A DNA stretch of 64,000 nucleotides from Mycolicibacterium aichiense (GTDB lineage Bacteria > Actinomycetota > Actinomycetes > Mycobacteriales > Mycobacteriaceae), in the NCBI RefSeq assembly GCF_010726245.1, contig NZ_AP022561.1, positions 5,580,001 to 5,644,000 of the forward strand, given 5' to 3'. The notes beneath the pieces are model-generated. The model made no database searches and was not told where the DNA came from. It saw only the letters and a program-made list of their open reading frames with translations. This document shows, one piece after another, positions 35,091-43,079 of this stretch (within the stretch, counting starts at the first letter, position 1; every line of letters begins with the position of its first letter). Made by a program: the position numbers and the translations under genes.

Positions 35091-35846
35091 ATGGCCGCAA
35101 CCGTCGACATCCGACGTGCCGCCGACCGCGCTGCGACGAAGATCAACTGGCTGGACTCGAAGCACTCGTTCTCCTTCGGCCACCACTACGACTCCGGGAA
35201 CACCCACCACGGCCTGCTGCTGGTGAACAACGACGACATCGTCAAGCCCGGCACCGGGTTTGACACTCACCCGCACCGCGACATGGAGATCGTCACGTGG
35301 GTGCTGCAAGGATCCCTCGTCCACCAGGACTCCACCGGACACTCCGGCGTGATCTATCCGGGGTTGGCGCAGCGGATGTCGGCGGGCCGCGGCATCCTGC
35401 ACTCGGAGAAGAACGACTCCTGGACGCTGACCGGCGACGAAACCCACAGTGAACCAGTGCATTTCGTGCAGATGTGGGTGGTTCCCGACGAAGCCGGGAT
35501 CGATCCGGGCTATCAGCAACTGGAGATCGATGACGAGTTGCTGCGCGGCGGGCTGGTGACGATCGCCTCCGGGATGCCGGAGCACAGAGACCAGACCGCG
35601 ATCGCGATCCGCAACCGGTACGCAGCGCTGCATGGCGCCCGGTTGCAGCCCGGCGAGGCCGTCGAGTTGCCCGAGGCGCCTTACCTGCACCTGTTCGTTC
35701 CGCGCGGTGAGGTGACACTCGAGGGCGCAGGCGAATTGCGCGAGGGCGACGCCGTTCGCTTCACCGCCGCCGGCGGTCAGCGGGTCACCGCGACCGCGCC
35801 GTCCGAGATCCTTGTGTGGGAGATGCATGCCGGGCTGGCGGGCTAA
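35091..35846 (+). CDS. Pirin-family cupin protein (Rv0181c-like)
   Basis: A 251-residue bicupin. The metal-binding His set is visible in GFDTHPHRDMEIVTWVLQGS and AGRGILHSEKN, and the pirin pattern continues with FVQMWVVPDEAGIDPGYQQ. Pirins of the YhhW type can act as quercetin 2,3-dioxygenases. It matches Rv0181c of M. tuberculosis in place. Regulated probably by the divergent MarR gene. Its end overlaps the start of the sorbosone-dehydrogenase-like gene by 20 bases. Confidence 0.92.
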   Translation: MAATVDIRRAADRAATKINWLDSKHSFSFGHHYDSGNTHHGLLLVNNDDIVKPGTGFDTHPHRDMEIVTWVLQGSLVHQDSTGHSGVIYPGLAQRMSAGRGILHSEKNDSWTLTGDETHSEPVHFVQMWVVPDEAGIDPGYQQLEIDDELLRGGLVTIASGMPEHRDQTAIAIRNRYAALHGARLQPGEAVELPEAPYLHLFVPRGEVTLEGAGELREGDAVRFTAAGGQRVTATAPSEILVWEMHAGLAG

Positions 35847-37107
35847 AGCCGCCTGCGCGGCGGCCGCGGCGCTGACGGCGGCGTGTGGACACTCCGCGCC
35901 GCCGGCTCCCCCGGCCTCGGCTCCCACCGGGCTGACGCCGGTCGTCGTCACCGTGCCGGCCGGCCTCGACACCGCGCCGTTCGACACGCCGCGCCAGGCC
36001 CTCGTCCCGCCGGGCTGGACCATGTCGGTGTGGGCCCGGGTGCCACGGGCCAGATTGGCGGCATGGGCACCGGACGGGGCACTGCTGGTGTCAGTGCCCG
36101 CGGCGGGCCAGGTAGTACGACTGGCGTCCGGCCAGTCTCAACCACGGAGCACAGTCTTGCTCGAGGGGCTGGACCAGCCGCACGGCCTCGCCTTCGATCG
36201 CGGCACGCTGTATGTGGCCGAAAGCGACCAGGTGGACGCCTTCGACTATCGCGGCGACCGGGCCGACGGCACCCGGGTGGTCGCCGACGGATTGCCCGAC
36301 GCGCGCAGTGCGGATCTCGGTGGCGCGTACGCCCATGCGCTCAAGAGCGTGGCCGTCGGTCGCGACGGGTCGGTGTACTTCTCGATCGGCTCAACCGGCA
36401 ACATCACCGCCGACGACCGGACGGCCGAACCGCCGCGGGCCACGATCATGCGGGTCCCGCCCGAGGGTGGGTCACCGGAACCTTTCGCCACCGGCGTGCG
36501 CAACGGGACCGGTCTTGCTGCCGCACCAGACGGCTCGCTGTGGACCGCGGTCAACAATCGCGACCAGGTTCCCGACCCACGAACCGGCCCGGAATACGGC
36601 GCGGTGACCGACTACGTCAACGACCACCCGCCGGAGTCGGTGGCACGGTTGACCCCGGGACGCGAACTCGGCTGGCCCTATTGCAATCCGGATATCGATA
36701 ACGGGCCGGCTTTCGTGCGGGACGTCCAGACCAATGCCGACGGCAGCAAGCTCGACTGCGCGGCGCTACCGCCTGTGGAGCAGACCCTCGGCGCGCACTC
36801 AGCGCCGCTGGGCCTGAGTTTCACCGTCGGCACGCTGCCCGCGCCATACGACTCCGGCGCCCTGGTCGGGGTGCACGGTTCGTGGAACCGTACCCCTCCC
36901 AGAGCGCCGGAGGTGTCGTTCTTCGCTTGGCGCGACGGAACTTTGGGCCCGCAGCAGACCCTGGTCGGAGGATTCCAAGACCAGGACGGGTCGCGCTGGG
37001 GTCGTCCCGTGGCGGCGGTCGCCGGCCCGGACGGCGCGGTGTACATCACCGACGACTACGCCGGTGCGGTGTATCGCCTCACGCCGCCGGGCCGCTTGAC
37101 CTCTTAG
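35827..37107 (+). CDS. Sorbosone dehydrogenase-family (PQQ-type beta-propeller) lipoprotein
   Basis: A 426-residue exported lipoprotein: lipobox ALTAAC near residue 20, followed by a Pro/Ala linker. The body is a six-bladed propeller of the soluble glucose/sorbosone dehydrogenase type: VLLEGLDQPHGLAFDRGTLY, YAHALKSVAVGRDGSVYFSI, VRNGTGLAAAPDGSLWTAVN, ELGWPYCNPDID, LVGVHGSWNRTPP. These enzymes use PQQ to oxidise sugars or aldehydes in the envelope; PQQ synthesis genes are not in the window. The ATG lies inside the pirin gene, so the two are translated from one message. Confidence 0.85.
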   Translation: MPGWRAKAACAAAAALTAACGHSAPPAPPASAPTGLTPVVVTVPAGLDTAPFDTPRQALVPPGWTMSVWARVPRARLAAWAPDGALLVSVPAAGQVVRLASGQSQPRSTVLLEGLDQPHGLAFDRGTLYVAESDQVDAFDYRGDRADGTRVVADGLPDARSADLGGAYAHALKSVAVGRDGSVYFSIGSTGNITADDRTAEPPRATIMRVPPEGGSPEPFATGVRNGTGLAAAPDGSLWTAVNNRDQVPDPRTGPEYGAVTDYVNDHPPESVARLTPGRELGWPYCNPDIDNGPAFVRDVQTNADGSKLDCAALPPVEQTLGAHSAPLGLSFTVGTLPAPYDSGALVGVHGSWNRTPPRAPEVSFFAWRDGTLGPQQTLVGGFQDQDGSRWGRPVAAVAGPDGAVYITDDYAGAVYRLTPPGRLTS

Positions 37108-37382
37108 TGGTGAACTCGGCTGCCGCGCCCGGTGACCGCGACGTAGATCGCGATCAACACCGCGGCGACCACGATGCCGACCAGGAAGGGGATGATCGCG
37201 AATCCGCCGTTGGAGTTCGCGTAGCCGACCTGATAGGTGATCCACGAACCCAGGAAGGAACCCACCGCACCGAGCAGGATCGTCATGATGATGCCGATGT
37301 TCTGCTTGCCGGGCATAACCAGTCGCGCCAGCGCGCCGACGATCAGGCCGACGACGATGGCTCCGATAATCGTTCCGATCAT
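37104..37382 (-). CDS. GlsB/YeaQ/YmgE-family stress membrane protein
   Basis: A 92-residue membrane protein with three hydrophobic helices and conserved Gly motifs (GAIVVGLIVGALARLVMPGK; LLGAVGSFLGSWITYQVGYA), the transglycosylase-associated/YeaQ family. Such proteins respond to envelope or acid stress; their reaction is unknown. The stop overlaps the convergent dehydrogenase gene. A 233-bp gap with no further feature separates its start from the next gene. Confidence 0.9.
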   Translation of the reverse strand: MIGTIIGAIVVGLIVGALARLVMPGKQNIGIIMTILLGAVGSFLGSWITYQVGYANSNGGFAIIPFLVGIVVAAVLIAIYVAVTGRGSRVHH

Positions 37383-37615
37383 TGCTGCTCCTCATGTTTC
37401 GGCGGGCCCAGGCGGGCGCCGCGTGGATCAGTGGTTCCCCACTCGAGGCACGGATAACCGCTCCGCCGGAAAATTGCGTCGCGGAAAGGCATTGCCGCAG
37501 GTCGTGACGACGCCGGTGCCGAACCGTCGCGCGACTGTTACCTAAGTTGACTGTGTGGTTGCTGAGAATGAGGGTGTACGTGCCGTAGGGATCCCACCGT
37601 CATGAAAGGGCAACT

Positions 37616-38695
37616 GTGCCAACCATCGCCGCGAAGCTGCGCCGCCTGGTCGCGGGCAGCATGGCCGCGGTGAGCGCTCTGACCCTGGCAGCCACCACCG
37701 GCACTCCCGTGGCGTCGGCCGACGCCCGCGCGCAACTGGCCCAGGCGATTGCCACCACGCGCGGTAGCTATCTGGTCTACAACTTCGGCAGTGGCTTTCC
37801 CGCGCCGATGCTCAACGCCGGCGGCAATTGGTACGAGCTCACCAACGGTGGCCACCTGATGATCATCAAGGCTGCCTCCAGTCGGCTGACGCCACGGCTG
37901 CTCGTCGACAGCCACTCCGGCTATCAGGCGCGCTGTGAGCGCACTCCCGGCACCCGAACGCGGGAGGGTCTGGTCCAGGCCTCGGAGACCTACACCCCGC
38001 TGCAGGCCTGGCAGGCGCTCGGCCAGCCCACCATCGCCATCAATGCCAACTTCTTCGATGTCCGTGGGCAGCAGGCCGGTTCGTGGAAGTCGACGGGCTG
38101 CAGTTCTCCGCTGGGCGCCTACGTCGACAACACCCAGGGGCAGGGGCGGGCCAATGCCGCGGTGACCGGAACCATCGCCTACGCGGGCAAGCAGGCGCTG
38201 TCCGGGGGCGACGAAGTGTGGACCGCACTGACCACGATGATCCTTCCCGTCGCCGGGGCGCCGTTTGTCGTGACACCCAAATCACCCGACGACTACGACG
38301 CCGCCACCCCGGTGATCCAGGGCCTGCTGGACAAGGGCACCCGGTTCGTCGCGGTCAGCGGGCTGGGACTGTTGGCCCCGGGTGACACCGGGCAGATGAA
38401 CGACGGCGGGCCAAGCGCGGCGCGCACCGCGCTGGCCTACGCCCGCGACAAGGACGAGATGTACGTGTTCCAGGGCGGCAGCTACACGCCGGACCAGATT
38501 CAGGATCTGTTCCGCGGTTTGGGCAGCGACACCGCGATCCTGCTCGACGGCGGCGGCTCGTCGGCGATCGTGCTCCGCCGCGACACCGGCGGGATGTGGG
38601 CGGGTGCCGGTGTGCCGAAGGGCTCATGCGACACCATGGCTGTGCTGTGCGATTCGCGTGAGCGCGCCCTGCCCGCCTGGCTTGCCTTCAACTGA
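37616..38695 (+). CDS. Exported phosphodiester glycosidase (NAGPA-domain) protein
   Basis: A 359-residue secreted protein with a signal peptide ending near PVASADA. The NAGPA/phosphodiester glycosidase domain shows AINANFFDVRGQQ, ARTALAYARDKDEMYVFQGG and the hallmark AILLDGGGSSAIVLRRD near the C-terminus. Members remove GlcNAc or other sugars from phosphodiesters, so it may trim wall polymers. GTG start preceded by a weak AAAGGG site. It stands alone between convergent and divergent neighbours. Confidence 0.88.
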   Translation: MPTIAAKLRRLVAGSMAAVSALTLAATTGTPVASADARAQLAQAIATTRGSYLVYNFGSGFPAPMLNAGGNWYELTNGGHLMIIKAASSRLTPRLLVDSHSGYQARCERTPGTRTREGLVQASETYTPLQAWQALGQPTIAINANFFDVRGQQAGSWKSTGCSSPLGAYVDNTQGQGRANAAVTGTIAYAGKQALSGGDEVWTALTTMILPVAGAPFVVTPKSPDDYDAATPVIQGLLDKGTRFVAVSGLGLLAPGDTGQMNDGGPSAARTALAYARDKDEMYVFQGGSYTPDQIQDLFRGLGSDTAILLDGGGSSAIVLRRDTGGMWAGAGVPKGSCDTMAVLCDSRERALPAWLAFN

Positions 38696-38707
38696 TCAGG
38701 GTTTACG

Positions 38708-39532
38708 TCAGGGCTGGCCGAGCACCCGGCGCAGCACCGCGTCGCGTGGGCCGGTCGGCAGCTTGGTCATCAGGGTCATCTGCAGCGCGGCGGGCAGGCC
38801 CACGGGATAACGCGCGCGAGGCTTGCGGGCGGTCAGCGCCTGGAGCACCACCTTGGCCACCTTCTCCGGATCCACTGCCATGCGCTGCGACGCCGGGATC
38901 GACTTGCGCATCCCCGCAACATGTTTGGAGTACAGCACGCGATGCTGTGGCGACAGGGCGGCCTCCATTTCGACGACACTGCGATCGGCATCGCGCCACA
39001 GGTCGGTGTCGGTCTGGGCCGGCTGGACCACGCTGACCGCGATCCCCCACGGCCGCAACTCGATTCGCAAGGCGTCGGCGGCCGCCTCGAGGGCGAACTT
39101 CGACGCGCTATAGGCACCCATCATCGGTGCCGAAAGTTGGCCGTTCACACTGGAAATGAACACAATCCGGCCGCGCGACTGGCGCAGCAGCGGAAGCACC
39201 GCCTGCGTGACGGCGAGCTGACCGACGACGTTGACCTCCAGTTGCCGACGGATCTCGGCTGGGGTCAGTCCTTCCAGCGGCCCGCTGACCGCGATGCCGG
39301 CGTTGTTGACCACCGCGTCGAGCCGGGCGGGTAGCGCGTCGGCAAGCGCGGCGACCTGGGCGTCGTCGGTGATGTCGAGGGTGACCGCCCGGACGCGGGG
39401 CAGCTTTGACAGAGCTTCGGCATCGGCGTCGCTGCGCACCCCGCCGATGACGTCCCAGCCCGCGGCGACCAGGTGATCCACGATCGACTTGCCGATTCCC
39501 CGGGCGGCGCCGGTGACCAGAACAGTGGGCAT
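38708..39532 (-). CDS. Short-chain dehydrogenase/reductase
   Basis: A 274-residue classical SDR. Cofactor motif VLVTGAARGIGKSIVD at the N-terminus, NNAGIAVSG, the catalytic Ser in FISSVNGQLS, and the YSASKFALE active site. The C-terminal ~80 residues are basic (KPRARYPVGLPAALQMTLM) as in membrane-associated mycobacterial SDRs. The ATG just before PTVLVTG is chosen; the reading starting eight codons upstream has no support. The substrate is unknown. Confidence 0.9.
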   Translation of the reverse strand: MPTVLVTGAARGIGKSIVDHLVAAGWDVIGGVRSDADAEALSKLPRVRAVTLDITDDAQVAALADALPARLDAVVNNAGIAVSGPLEGLTPAEIRRQLEVNVVGQLAVTQAVLPLLRQSRGRIVFISSVNGQLSAPMMGAYSASKFALEAAADALRIELRPWGIAVSVVQPAQTDTDLWRDADRSVVEMEAALSPQHRVLYSKHVAGMRKSIPASQRMAVDPEKVAKVVLQALTARKPRARYPVGLPAALQMTLMTKLPTGPRDAVLRRVLGQP

Positions 39533-39542
39533 GGGCGCGACT

Positions 39543-40247
39543 CTAGTGATTCGCATCCGGTGCCGTCACGGGTTGTGGCCCGTAACGGAAGACGGCGAGA
39601 CCTGCCGCCACCACGACCGCGGCCAGTGCGATCACCGGCGCGACCATGAACCGCGACATCGTCGCGCCGACGGTAGCGCCCGCGCACATCGTCACAACGA
39701 CGGTGTAGCGCAACTTTTCCCGTTGCCCGGTGCCCCCGGCGAGCCGGCTGTCGAAGCCGATGCCCACCAGTGTCGTGGTCAGCACCGTGGTAGAGAGTTC
39801 CTGGATGCCGAATTGTCGGGCCACGGCATTCTGCCCACCGAAAGCCAACGCCAGCCCGGCGATCAGGATCAGTTTGCCGTCGTCGTGGTAGTCGACGACA
39901 CCGCTGCCGGCGACCGCGGCCAGCACCGCCAGCAGCACCACCTCGGTGCCCAGCGCGGCGGTCAGCCACACCCGCACCGCCACCTCATGGTCGAGGTGAC
40001 GCGCGAAGCGCCCGCCGAGCACCGTGCCGGCGAGGAAGCTGACGAAAGCGACGACCGCGGCGGTCAGATCGACCCCGGAATGCGGCACGAACCAGAAGCC
40101 CAGGAAGATCACGTTGCCGGTCATGTTGGCCACGAACACGTGGCCGAGCACCAGCACACTGATCGCGTCGACGAGTCCGGTGGCGAACGTCAGCAGCAGC
40201 AGCGCGACGACGGTGGATCGTTGCGAGACGGGCGAGGCGACGGCCAT
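39543..40247 (-). CDS. YoaK/DUF1275-family membrane protein
   Basis: A 234-residue protein with about six hydrophobic helices. The DUF1275 pattern is clear: TFATGLVDAISVLVLGHVFV, ANMTGNVIFLGF and a Q-N-A segment (FGGQNAVARQFGIQELSTTV). Possible transporter; no substrate known. It lies directly after the mce1/mam1 genes where M. tuberculosis has lprO (Rv0179c). Its start is 21 bp beyond the last mam gene, on the same strand, so it may be read from the end of the mce1 transcript. Confidence 0.88.
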   Translation of the reverse strand: MAVASPVSQRSTVVALLLLTFATGLVDAISVLVLGHVFVANMTGNVIFLGFWFVPHSGVDLTAAVVAFVSFLAGTVLGGRFARHLDHEVAVRVWLTAALGTEVVLLAVLAAVAGSGVVDYHDDGKLILIAGLALAFGGQNAVARQFGIQELSTTVLTTTLVGIGFDSRLAGGTGQREKLRYTVVVTMCAGATVGATMSRFMVAPVIALAAVVVAAGLAVFRYGPQPVTAPDANH

Positions 40248-40268
40248 GCGCCCAGTATCGCCAAGGAC

Positions 40269-40931
40269 CTACAGCTTGGGCGTCAGGTCCAGTGAGGTCA
40301 CCGTCGTCATCTTGGTGACCAGCCAGTGCGAGCCGTCGCGGGTGAGTTGCACGCGGTACGACAGATACTTCGTCGCGGGAATGTCCTTGGTCAGCGGGCT
40401 CTTCGACGTCGTGTTGGTGTAGACGATCGCGGTGGCTTCCGAACCGGTCAGCGATTCGACGGCCGCGCCGACCACCTCGGTGCTGTTGGTGACCTTGGCC
40501 TGCTTATTGGTCGGCACGATAGCGTCGACGTACTTGCGGTACTGATCCTCGAAATCACCGGACAGGTACTTCGCCGATCGGTCCGGCAGCTTGTCCATGT
40601 CGTCGGGGGTGTAGGTCCACAGTGTCGTGATCGCATCGGCGGCCGTCCGGGCGATCGCGAGCTTGGTGTCGACGGCGGCCTTGTCCGCCAGGTACGGCTG
40701 GACGGCGGCACCGGCGAAGGCGCCCCCCGCGACGAACACGACTGCCGAGGCTCCCACTGCGAGCGCAGTCTTGTTGCGGCTCAGCCAATTCGGCCGCTTC
40801 GGTGACTCCGCGGCCGTCGGCTCGGCGGTCTCGGTCTCGGTCTCGGTCTCGGCTTCGGTCGCCTGGTCCTCGGGCGTGGCCTCGGGTGCGGCGTCGGTCA
40901 GATCACCTGCAGCAGGTTGCTGATCTTCCAC
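40269..40931 (-). CDS. mam1D: Mce-associated membrane protein Mam1D (Rv0178-like)
   Basis: A 220-residue protein: an acidic N-terminus with a Glu-Thr repeat (AETETETETAE), one membrane anchor (ALAVGASAVVFVAGGAFAGA) and an extracytoplasmic NTF2-like domain of about 130 residues. It is last of four mam genes after mce1F. Mam proteins support assembly of the Mce1 fatty-acid importer. The GTG start has AGGAGG three bases upstream and overlaps the previous gene by 34 bp. Confidence 0.87.
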   Translation of the reverse strand: MEDQQPAAGDLTDAAPEATPEDQATEAETETETETAEPTAAESPKRPNWLSRNKTALAVGASAVVFVAGGAFAGAAVQPYLADKAAVDTKLAIARTAADAITTLWTYTPDDMDKLPDRSAKYLSGDFEDQYRKYVDAIVPTNKQAKVTNSTEVVGAAVESLTGSEATAIVYTNTTSKSPLTKDIPATKYLSYRVQLTRDGSHWLVTKMTTVTSLDLTPKL

Positions 40932-41455
40932 GGACCTCCTGCACCTCCTTCTTGGGTCGCGGTGACCACCCAGCGGCTACCGCTTTCGATGGTCTTGCCG
41001 TCGGGCATGCGGGTTTTCGTCGTTGCGGCCACCACCACGTCGGCGCTGCCGTCGCGGTTCCAGCGCTCGATACCGAGGTCCTGAACGGTTCCGGTCGTGG
41101 GTTCGGCCCGGGCCACCTGGATGACGACCTCATTCATCTTGTCCTGGTACAGCTTTGCGAACTGTCCGGTGCCCTGCGCCAGCACCTTGTCGGCGTAGTC
41201 GTTGGCGTGGAACGGGTCGATCGAGGTGTAGTGCGTAACGAATCCGCGAACGAAGCTGAGCACGGCCACATCTCGGACCGCGTCGTGTCGCTGGGTTTCG
41301 CGTTTCACCAGCAGCAGCGTGCTTACGGTGACCGCGGCGATGATCAGCACCGCAGCCAGCCCAGCGACCAGGGGCAGAACCCAGCGCCGCGGTTGCGGAT
41401 CAGGCAACCGGAACAGATCCCGGTGATCGGCCTCGAGCTTGCGGCGCGGGCTCAC
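40898..41455 (-). CDS. mam1C: Mce-associated membrane protein Mam1C (Rv0177-like)
   Basis: A 185-residue protein with a short basic cytosolic part, one membrane helix (VLPLVAGLAAVLIIAAVTVS) and an NTF2-like extracytoplasmic domain (VQDLGIERWNRDGSADVVVA). The GTG start overlaps the mam1B stop (GTGA), which rules out the 19-codon upstream extension that overlaps the previous gene more deeply. Confidence 0.87.
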   Translation of the reverse strand: MSPRRKLEADHRDLFRLPDPQPRRWVLPLVAGLAAVLIIAAVTVSTLLLVKRETQRHDAVRDVAVLSFVRGFVTHYTSIDPFHANDYADKVLAQGTGQFAKLYQDKMNEVVIQVARAEPTTGTVQDLGIERWNRDGSADVVVAATTKTRMPDGKTIESGSRWVVTATQEGGAGGPWKISNLLQVI

Positions 41456-42447
41456 TTCCGCTCCCCCGCCGGGTTCGGCTTGGCCAGCACCGACAGGTTC
41501 GCGACCTGCCACTGGCCGGCCGCCGACCTCTCGAAGTTCACCCGCACGGTGGCGGTGATCAGCCGTTGCTTGGGCGCCTCACCGCGCTGGCCCTGCATGA
41601 GCAGCAGCATCACGGCCTTGTCGCGGGTGTTGGTCAGCACGGCGCTGTTGGTCACCCAGTAGTCGTTGTCGACGGGTCCGGCCTTGCGTACGGCGTCCTG
41701 CTGTGCGACCAGCTGCGGCCGGTACGCGTCGGTGGCCAGCCCGCGGGCCCGCGCGAAGTCGTTGTCTATCGACGCCACGTCGTAGCTCAGCATCTGCGCG
41801 ACGATCCGGGGGCCGCCCACCGCCAGCTGCTGGCGAGCCTGTTCGACCGCGAGCTCGGGTCGGTACACAGCGAAGTAGGCCAGCGTGGTGGCGCAGGCGG
41901 CCACCACGGCGAGCAGCGCCAAGACCACACCGGCCAGCCGTCGCCGGTTGGGGCGCTCGCCCTCGACGCGGCGGACTTCGGTGCGGGTGAGCAGGTCGGC
42001 AAAGGTGCGACCGCGCGAGTCGAACAGCGGCCACAGCCAGCCGAGGAAGACCGCGGCGGTGTCGAGCAGATGGGCCAGATCGCGGACCAGCAGCCGCCAC
42101 GGCCCAACCGGCGTGCCGTCCCTGCCGACCACGACGATGCCCGCCAGCGAGCGGCCCAGCGTCCACCCGGTGATCGCCGGTAGGAGCAGCCGGTTGACCG
42201 CGACCGCCAAGAACACCACACCGGCCAGGGCGACCGCGACCCACCACAACCATCCGCGCAGCGGCGCAGTCCACGCCACCAACAGGCAGGTGATCACGAC
42301 GCCGATACCGAAGAACACGTCGACGGCGAACGCGCCGGCCCGCGCCGACCAGCCGGCCGGCACTCCGGCGGAAGCGTCGTGAGCGGCCTCAGGTGCGTCG
42401 ACGTCGGCCTCGGCGCCGGTGTCCGCGTCGGGGACCGTCACCGTCAC
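41452..42447 (-). CDS. mam1B: RDD-domain Mce-associated membrane protein Mam1B (Rv0176-like)
   Basis: A 331-residue protein. After an acidic start, an RDD domain with three membrane helices (residues ~30-150) contains GWTLGRSLAGIVVVGRDG and a RDLAHLLDT helix; the later Arg-Thr-Phe-Ala-Asp-Leu-Leu segment is typical. A fourth helix (LAGVVLALLAVVAACATTLA) leads to a C-terminal NTF2-like Mam domain. RDD domains often take part in transport, so this is the Mam member most likely to sit within the membrane complex. GTG start overlaps mam1A by four bases. Confidence 0.87.
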   Translation of the reverse strand: MTVTVPDADTGAEADVDAPEAAHDASAGVPAGWSARAGAFAVDVFFGIGVVITCLLVAWTAPLRGWLWWVAVALAGVVFLAVAVNRLLLPAITGWTLGRSLAGIVVVGRDGTPVGPWRLLVRDLAHLLDTAAVFLGWLWPLFDSRGRTFADLLTRTEVRRVEGERPNRRRLAGVVLALLAVVAACATTLAYFAVYRPELAVEQARQQLAVGGPRIVAQMLSYDVASIDNDFARARGLATDAYRPQLVAQQDAVRKAGPVDNDYWVTNSAVLTNTRDKAVMLLLMQGQRGEAPKQRLITATVRVNFERSAAGQWQVANLSVLAKPNPAGERK

Positions 42448-43079
42448 TTGCTCACCTGGTCGAGGTTGGCGATCTTGTACGTGCCTCCCTCAGGCGCCAT
42501 TTTGACCCGCAGCCGGTACCCCTGCTCCTGGTCCTGGGTCGCGGAGTTGGACACCTTGACCCGGACCGCGACCAGCACATCCATCGAGCCGTCGTCGTTG
42601 TGCCGTTCCACGGCCGCGCGCATGTTGGAGACCTGCACCTGAACCTTGGCGGCCTGGTAGGCATCCACCAGCAGCCCGCTGTACAGGCTGGCTTGCGCCG
42701 CGAAGTCACCGGTCGAGCATTCGATGATCTTCTGCTGGCTGGCGGCCATCGCGGTCGCATCCGGTGCCTGGGTGGCGGTGACGCAGTCCTTGGCGGCGGC
42801 CAGCGCGACCGATTCGGCCCGCGCTGCCGCAGCGCTCTTCTGGTGCGACCGCAGTGCGAAGAACCCGCCGGTGGCGACGAGCAGGCCGGCGATCACCAGA
42901 GCGACACACACCACGGCCAGGCGGCGTCCGCTCAGCCGCGAGCCGCGCGGGGGGGTGCCGTCGCTCGGTTCGGTCTCGTCGACCGGTGGGGTCGGATTCG
43001 CCGTCTCCTGCGCCGCACTGTGGTCGGCATCGTCGGTTGGCGGTGGGGTCAGCCGGCCGGAGCCAGCATCTCCTTCCAT
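42444..43079 (-). CDS. mam1A: Mce-associated membrane protein Mam1A (Rv0175-like)
   Basis: A 211-residue protein with a Pro/Thr/Asp-rich cytosolic stretch of about 50 residues, one membrane anchor (LAVVCVALVIAGLLVATGGF) and an extracytoplasmic NTF2-like domain that has two Cys (AKDCVTATQ and IIECSTG), a possible disulphide. It begins inside the last 31 bp of mce1F, an unusually long overlap for this operon. Confidence 0.87.
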   Translation of the reverse strand: MEGDAGSGRLTPPPTDDADHSAAQETANPTPPVDETEPSDGTPPRGSRLSGRRLAVVCVALVIAGLLVATGGFFALRSHQKSAAAARAESVALAAAKDCVTATQAPDATAMAASQQKIIECSTGDFAAQASLYSGLLVDAYQAAKVQVQVSNMRAAVERHNDDGSMDVLVAVRVKVSNSATQDQEQGYRLRVKMAPEGGTYKIANLDQVSK

